Source: an uncultured cyanobacterium
GTDB taxonomy: Bacteria; Cyanobacteriota; Cyanobacteriia; Cyanobacteriales; Geitlerinemataceae
Reading direction: 5' to 3'
NCBI GenBank assembly: GCA_937899645.1
Contig: CALCCD010000054.1
Location: forward strand, 1-32,999
Length of the DNA stretch: 32,999 bases
Position numbers and translations under genes: made by a program. Of the stretch, positions 25,843 to 32,999 are shown piece by piece. Under the pieces are notes generated by a model. It made no database searches, was not told the DNA's origin, and saw only the letters and a program-made list of their open reading frames with translations. Within the stretch, counting starts at the first letter, position 1; each line of letters opens with the position of its first letter.

Positions 25843-25904
25843 AAAACCGGGTCTCTTTCGTTCGAGCTCGATTGGCGCGCCTGAGTCGTAGAAACCCGAT
25901 TTCT
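25843..25904. repeat. Imperfect inverted repeat, AGAAACCGGGTTTCT-type
   Basis: AAACCGGGTCTCT and AGAAACCCGATTT face each other across about 36 nt, pairing over 13 positions with two wobbles. The core resembles a short palindromic repeat scattered in cyanobacterial genomes. It lies between the glycosyltransferase and the small gene and might act as a transcription stop. Confidence 0.35.
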
Positions 25905-25932
25905 CGAACCTCGCTTCAGCGCCGACCCGGCC

Positions 25933-27093
25933 TCAACCCTCCACCAAAAACTCTAGCGCTTCGCAGGTCGCGCGTCCCGTCTGCTCCCAGCTAAACCGCC
26001 GCACGCGCGCCAGCCCCGCCGCCCGCAGCTGCTCGCGCAGCATCCCACTGCTCCAGAGCCGCTGCATCGCCGAGGCGATCGCCCCCACGCTGTAGGGATC
26101 GATCGACAGCGCCGCATCGCCCGCCACCTCCGCCATCGCCCCGAAGTCCGAGACGATCGTCGGCGTCCCGCAGGCCATCGCCTCCAGGATCGGCAGGCCG
26201 AACCCCTCCCACAGCGACGGAAACACCAGCGCGATCGCCCGCCCGATTGCCTCTGGCAGCTCCGCCTCGGACAGGTAGCCGCGAAACTTCAGGCGATGCT
26301 CGATCCCCAACTCTCGCGCCCGCTGTTGCAGCGCCGGGGCGTAGCGCCGATCGATGCCGCCAACGATATGCAGCTCAGCTTCCTCGGGCATCAGCGCCAG
26401 GGCTCGAACCACGCGATCGAGATTTTTGTAAGGCTCCTGACGACCGACATAAACGAAATAGTTCGATCGCTCCAGGTCGCGATCGCGATATAGCCCGCGA
26501 TCGTAGGCCAGTGGAATCACCTCAATTTTGGCGGTATCGACCTCGAAAAACGAGCGCAAATCGCGGGCGGTGGTCTCTGAAACGGCCAGGACGCGATCGG
26601 CGCGGCGCAGCACGGCAGGCACGTAAAACTTCTGGTAAGCCAGCAGCGGCGTGGCCTTTTGCGGGAAGCGCAGCGGTGTCAGGTCGTGGGCCGTGACGGC
26701 ATAGCGAAACTTCGGATCGATGGCCCCCAGCGGCGCTTCCGGCAGCGGCGAAAACAGCGCGCGCCCCCCGAGCTGGCGACAAATGCGCGGCAGCGAAAAC
26801 TGCGTCCACAGCAAACGCTTCGCGTGGCCGCGCGCCCCCTGCTCCGGCGTCATGCCTGCCGCGATCGGGTAGTGACCTTTGGACGACCCGGCGGGCTCGG
26901 CGGGCTCGGTTGGCCGATCGAGTTCGGAAAATTCGGCAGATTCAGAAAATTCGGCAGATTCGGCAAATCTGGGACGCTCCGCTGCCAAAAACACCGGTTC
27001 GAGAACGCCGAGATAGCGCGCCACCTGGCGGGCGTAGGTGCTGATGCCCGTCGGCTTGTTCATCAGAAAGGACAGATTGACGGGCAAAACCAT
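25933..27093 (-). CDS. Glycosyltransferase family 4 (GT-B fold)
   Basis: This 386-residue enzyme starts MVLPVNLSFLMNKPTGISTY, the usual N-terminal strand and glycine loop of GT-B enzymes. The C-terminal domain has YFVYVGRQEPYKNLDRVVRA and EGFGLPILEAMACGTPTIVS, where the E-x7-E motif binds the nucleotide-sugar donor. It probably transfers a hexose or mannose-type sugar to a lipid-linked or surface glycan; donor and acceptor are unknown. Residues about 41-72 form an odd low-complexity insert with SAEFSE repeated and then EPAEPAG, in a loop after the first strands. It is the third gene of a leftward set with a Wzt-type ATPase (65 nt upstream) and an ABC-2 permease, so it likely acts on the exported polysaccharide. 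Confidence 0.92.
   Translation of the reverse strand: MVLPVNLSFLMNKPTGISTYARQVARYLGVLEPVFLAAERPRFAESAEFSESAEFSELDRPTEPAEPAGSSKGHYPIAAGMTPEQGARGHAKRLLWTQFSLPRICRQLGGRALFSPLPEAPLGAIDPKFRYAVTAHDLTPLRFPQKATPLLAYQKFYVPAVLRRADRVLAVSETTARDLRSFFEVDTAKIEVIPLAYDRGLYRDRDLERSNYFVYVGRQEPYKNLDRVVRALALMPEEAELHIVGGIDRRYAPALQQRARELGIEHRLKFRGYLSEAELPEAIGRAIALVFPSLWEGFGLPILEAMACGTPTIVSDFGAMAEVAGDAALSIDPYSVGAIASAMQRLWSSGMLREQLRAAGLARVRRFSWEQTGRATCEALEFLVEG
26878..26970 (-). repeat. In-frame low-complexity repeats inside the glycosyltransferase gene
   Basis: Two near-perfect 18-nt units encode SAEFSE twice, and a 9-nt unit follows encoding EPA-type repeats. Unit lengths are multiples of three, so the frame is kept. 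Confidence 0.75.
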
Positions 27094-27157
27094 CGTGCGC
27101 GATCGGTCGAAGTTGGGGAGAAGCGAATCGTGGAAGATTCGATTTTAGCGGCTTGCC

Positions 27158-28537
27158 TCAACGCGCGCGATCGCGCTGCTTGTCGATTGCGATTTGCGGC
27201 GCGATCGACAGATCGACAATCTCGCTAGCAAACGACTCCGTTGGCGGCAGCACCCGAAAAATCGCGATATCGATACCCCGCGCCAAAAACGTAAACTGTC
27301 CGTCCACCGTCCCCGACACGCCCGCATTGAGGAAATACACGCCGGGGTTGAGGCAGCAGGTGAACCGGAAGCGCACTGTTATGCGCGTTTCGCCAGCGGC
27401 GTGGGTGACGTTCTGGGCGACTGCGGGGAACGATGCGCCGCCCAGCTCCAGGCCGCTAACGGTTTTAATCAGCATCCCGAAGCGCAAGTCGGTGGCCTCG
27501 CGATGAAATTCCACCTCGTAGGTGTAGACGTACTCGCGGCGACCGACGAGATTGTTTACCGGTCTGCCATCGAGCGCCAAAATCTTCGGGCTCTGGATAT
27601 CTGCACCGCGCGGCTCGTAGGCCAGACTGTTGCTCGGCTTCAAGCCGGGATCGAAAAAGTCATCGGCCTCAATTTCAAAGGCATCGTCCGATGCCTCTCT
27701 TTTCGCGCTGCCATTGAGGTCGTCGCGATCGCCGGGCGGCTCCGGCCACAGGGGCGAGTCGGGGATCGTCCGCAGCTTTTCGCGCAGCGCCGGGTAGCGA
27801 TCGGCGGGCGCGTAGATTAATTTCTGATATTGATCGATGACGAACTTCGGGTGGTGAGTCACGATCGCCTCACCGCGATCGAGCAGCAGCGCGCGATCGC
27901 ATAGCTCCACCACCTTCGACGCCGCGTGGGAAACAAACAGCGTCGTACAGCCCCGCTCTTGCAGCGACTCGATGCGCGCGAAACACTTACGCTGAAACGC
28001 CTCATCACCCACCGCCAACGCCTCGTCCACCACCAAAATATCCGGCTCGACGCTGGTGGCCACCGCAAACGCCAACCGCACGAACATCCCCGAAGAGTAG
28101 GTTTTTACCGGCTGCTCCAGGAAGTCGCCAATCCCCGCAAAAGCCGCAATATCGTCAAAGCGTTCCTCGATTTGCCCCCGCGTCAGGCCGAGAAGCTGCC
28201 CGTTGAAAAAGACATTCTGACGCCCCGTAAACTCCGGATTGAAGCCGCTGCCAAGCTCCAGTAGCGCCGAGATACGCCCGCGCACGTGGGCTTCGCCGGA
28301 GCTAGCCCGAAGCGTGCCGACGATGATTTGCAGCAGCGTGGACTTTCCGGAGCCGTTGCGCCCGACGATGCCGAGGGTTTGGCCGCGCGGCACGTCGATG
28401 CTGACGCCGCGCAGCGCCTGGAATTCGCGGTATTGTTTGCGGCTGGGAAACAGCAGTTCTTTGAGCCGATCGCTCGGTCGATCGTAGCGGCGAAACGACT
28501 TGGCGACGTTCCGAACGGATATGACGATGTCTTCCAT
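27158..28537 (-). CDS. wzt: Polysaccharide ABC transporter ATP-binding protein, Wzt-type
   Basis: The 459-residue protein joins an ABC ATPase to a C-terminal substrate-recognition domain. MEDIVISVRNVAKSFRRYDR starts the ATPase; GRNGSGKST (59-67) is Walker A, GSGFNPEFTGRQNV the family-typical Q-loop region, TYSSGMFVRLAFAVA the signature, and PDILVVDEALAVGDEAFQRK Walker B with the H-loop in FVSHAASKV. Residues after about 240 include a charged linker and a beta-rich Wzt-C-like domain (about 310-440) that in known systems binds the capped O-antigen. It energises export across the inner membrane with the permease encoded 100 nt upstream. The in-frame region before ATG 28537 has no homology. The gene symbol is by role, not a proven orthologue. 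Confidence 0.88.
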   Translation of the reverse strand: MEDIVISVRNVAKSFRRYDRPSDRLKELLFPSRKQYREFQALRGVSIDVPRGQTLGIVGRNGSGKSTLLQIIVGTLRASSGEAHVRGRISALLELGSGFNPEFTGRQNVFFNGQLLGLTRGQIEERFDDIAAFAGIGDFLEQPVKTYSSGMFVRLAFAVATSVEPDILVVDEALAVGDEAFQRKCFARIESLQERGCTTLFVSHAASKVVELCDRALLLDRGEAIVTHHPKFVIDQYQKLIYAPADRYPALREKLRTIPDSPLWPEPPGDRDDLNGSAKREASDDAFEIEADDFFDPGLKPSNSLAYEPRGADIQSPKILALDGRPVNNLVGRREYVYTYEVEFHREATDLRFGMLIKTVSGLELGGASFPAVAQNVTHAAGETRITVRFRFTCCLNPGVYFLNAGVSGTVDGQFTFLARGIDIAIFRVLPPTESFASEIVDLSIAPQIAIDKQRDRAR

Positions 28538-28637
28538 ATGTGGCGCGGGCGATCGCAGCGGAGTCGAACCGACTATACAGTGTCGGTGCGATTCGGGCGC
28601 TGCGGGTGTCGGCAAGCACGATTGCTCGAACTGGCCG

Positions 28638-29498
28638 CTAAATCACGTCCGCAAAGCCCGACTTGAGCTTGCGATAGACCGCGTAGCCCCCGAGAAACAC
28701 GACGATTGCCACCACCGACGCTACCGCCCACTGCCCGCCGTGCTGCACCGACCCCACCAAAATCAGATCGCGGTACACCTGGGCGATCGCCGTTAGCGGG
28801 TTGCCCCAAAATACGAACCCCTTCAGGAATTCCGGGATTTTCTCCGCTGGGTAGACGATCGGCGTCACGTAAAACCAAATATTCAAAATCACGCCCAGCG
28901 TCTGCGGCACGTCGCGCAGAAACACCGTCAGCCCCGCCGTCAGGTAACCCAGCCCCGCCGTCAGCAGAAGCTGCGTCAACCACACCGCCGGAAGCAGCAG
29001 CAGCGAGGCGTGTACCTGCCCGGTGACGAGCGCCACGGCCACCACCAGCGCCAGCACGCCTAGCAGGCTTTCGACGAACGCCGACAACACCGGCACGAGG
29101 GGCAGCAGCTCCAGTGGGAACACCACTTTTTTAATCAGGTTCGGCTGGGCGATCGCGCTATTGGTCGCGCCGATCAGCCCGTTTGTAAACGCCAGCCACG
29201 GCACGAGACCCGCAAACAGCCATAGCCCGAAGGTGAAATTATTCGACGGGATACCCATCAAGTCCAGCTTGACGCGCAGAACGATCGAAAAGACATAGGT
29301 GTAAATCAGCAGCTGCGACAGTTGCGTCAGCAGCGGCCAGAGGTTGCCGAGGATCGAGCCCTTATATTTCGCCTCCAGGTCGCGCTGGACGAGCGCTCCG
29401 AGTAAAGAGAACTTGGTTTTCCAGGCGGCGTAGCGATAGCCGAACAGGCGATCGAGCAGCGCGTGAATGGCGCGGAAGCGGCGACGGCTAAGAGACAA
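28638..29498 (-). CDS. wzm: Polysaccharide ABC-2 type permease, Wzm-type
   Basis: This 286-residue inner-membrane protein has about six hydrophobic helices. The amphipathic start [20 protein letters not shown] contains the conserved RDxxxKYKxSxLG motif of ABC-2 permeases for polysaccharides. [20 protein letters not shown] and [16 protein letters not shown] follow, the latter a standard signature near the last helices. It forms the channel for lipid-linked glycan with the Wzt-like ATPase next in the operon. The start is TTG at 29498, inferred because it gives the full N-terminal region; no good Shine-Dalgarno precedes it and no ATG is close, so the start is uncertain. It is divergent from uvrA across 160 nt. 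Confidence 0.88.
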   Translation of the reverse strand: MSLSRRRFRAIHALLDRLFGYRYAAWKTKFSLLGALVQRDLEAKYKGSILGNLWPLLTQLSQLLIYTYVFSIVLRVKLDLMGIPSNNFTFGLWLFAGLVPWLAFTNGLIGATNSAIAQPNLIKKVVFPLELLPLVPVLSAFVESLLGVLALVVAVALVTGQVHASLLLLPAVWLTQLLLTAGLGYLTAGLTVFLRDVPQTLGVILNIWFYVTPIVYPAEKIPEFLKGFVFWGNPLTAIAQVYRDLILVGSVQHGGQWAVASVVAIVVFLGGYAVYRKLKSGFADVI

Positions 29499-29658
29499 GA
29501 GCGTAGGGCATAAAGGCGGATACGTCCGAATATATCAAGGTGTGAGCTTGCGGCTATCGGATGCTCCTCGTCATCCTGCCGCCCAGAACGCGATCGCGGC
29601 GCTAGAATCGAAAAGATTCGTTAAGCGCCAATCTTCCCCAGCCGCTCGCTGCTTTGCT

Positions 29659-32658
<3,000 letters not shown>

Positions 32659-32792
32659 GTGCCGATCGGCCTCGTCCTGACGTCAAGCGCCATCTACGGG
32701 AGCGCAACGACTAACTACGGCGACCTCCGCCATCAAAGCGGTTGGTGTCGAGTTCGATGGTGCGATCGCAGATCGGTCTGCCACCGCTGTCT

Positions 32793-32999
32793 CTAGCTGT
32801 AGAGTGCACCATCACCCGCAGTGAGAAAGTCATCACTGCTGGCACCTACCAAGCTATCGAGGCTGCTGTTGCCCACCAGGGTATCGACATTGTCGATCGC
32901 CAAGGTGTCGAGGCTATTGCTGCCTACCAAGCTATCGAGGCTGTTGCCCACCAAGCTGTCGAGGCTGCTGCTGCCCACCAGGGTGTCGAAATTGCCGAT
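32793..32999 (-). CDS. Repetitive acidic protein, C-terminal part (RTX-like?), truncated by the window edge
   Basis: A minus-strand frame is open from the right edge to TAG at 32793-32795, giving 68 residues. It consists of 8-9-residue units with the core LDSLVGNSS or VDTLVGNS repeated about six times, then ends DDFLTAGDGALYS. Asp, Ser, Asn and Gly dominate and hydrophobic residues recur at fixed positions, as in parallel beta-helix proteins. The last part (DDFLTAGDG) recalls the calcium-binding hemolysin repeat GGxGxDxL, but the rest does not keep its double glycine. The 24- or 27-nt DNA repeats are near-identical, suggesting recent duplication. The N-terminus and total length lie outside the window, so secretion and function cannot be judged. 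It converges on uvrA. Confidence 0.6.
   Translation of the reverse strand: MGNFDTLVGSSSLDSLVGNSLDSLVGSNSLDTLAIDNVDTLVGNSSLDSLVGASSDDFLTAGDGALYS

Noticed and set aside
29467-29658. Longer uvrA start at 29467
   Set aside because: The added residues are not UvrA-like and the frame would overlap the divergent permease start.
29499-29658. LexA/SOS box upstream of uvrA
   Set aside because: No AGTAC-type half sites were seen in the divergent region; only a TAGAAT-like -10 candidate without a matching -35.

Overview
The window comes from a cyanobacterial chromosome with high GC content. The evidence is photosystem II genes (the end of psbD, then psbC), a Vipp1/IM30 gene, a small cyanobacterial protein of the MEPIPLPSH type (DUF5340-like), crtE, and very frequent GCGATCGC/CGATCG octamers (HIP1-type) throughout. 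I cannot name the genus from the sequence. Most of the window is ordinary chromosome: housekeeping and photosynthesis genes in short transcription units. I see no prophage, CRISPR array, rRNA, tRNA or intact transposase.

Layout. 1-1740: end of psbD, a 208-nt spacer, psbC (CP43) and a strong terminator. 1914-3363 (+): crtE and a divergent-PAP2 gene. 3370-5401 (-): vipp1, larE and a small two-helix membrane protein. 5610-8006 (-): a membrane-anchored SGNH-like protein behind a small DUF6717-like gene, and undecaprenyl-diphosphatase uppP. 8242-10789 (+): hemE with its terminator, then an EamA-type permease. 10807-13053 (-): a degenerate PEP-synthase-like protein. 13054-14017: about 1 kb with no supported gene. 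14018-14716 (+): a PEP-CTERM protein. 14971-18573: a dispersed repeat, then leftward genes for an alanine-glyoxylate-type aminotransferase, a DUF5340-like protein, trpC and a histone-H1-like basic protein. 18952-21885 (+): mgtE, a second copy of the dispersed repeat, and a DapL-like aminotransferase. 21923-25734 (-): a hybrid histidine kinase with receiver and HPt domains, and a small hypothetical gene. 25933-29498 (-): ABC-2 permease, Wzt-type ATPase and a glycosyltransferase, forming a polysaccharide export module. 29659-32658 (+): uvrA. 32793-32999 (-): the C-terminal end of a repetitive protein that runs off the window.

How genes work together. Wzm, Wzt and the GT4 enzyme should assemble and export a surface glycan, and UppP recycles the undecaprenyl carrier used in such pathways. 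CrtE supplies geranylgeranyl diphosphate and HemE supplies tetrapyrrole, both needed for the pigments bound by CP43; Vipp1 maintains thylakoids. The most interesting signals are a pair of MITE-like elements about 180-190 bp long, one of which supplies the stop codon of the aminotransferase gene. Others are the loss of the usual psbD/psbC overlap, a PEP-synthase-like protein lacking the front of its ATP-grasp domain, the H1-like protein, and the repetitive LDSLVG protein at the right edge. I do not see a clearly new multi-gene system.
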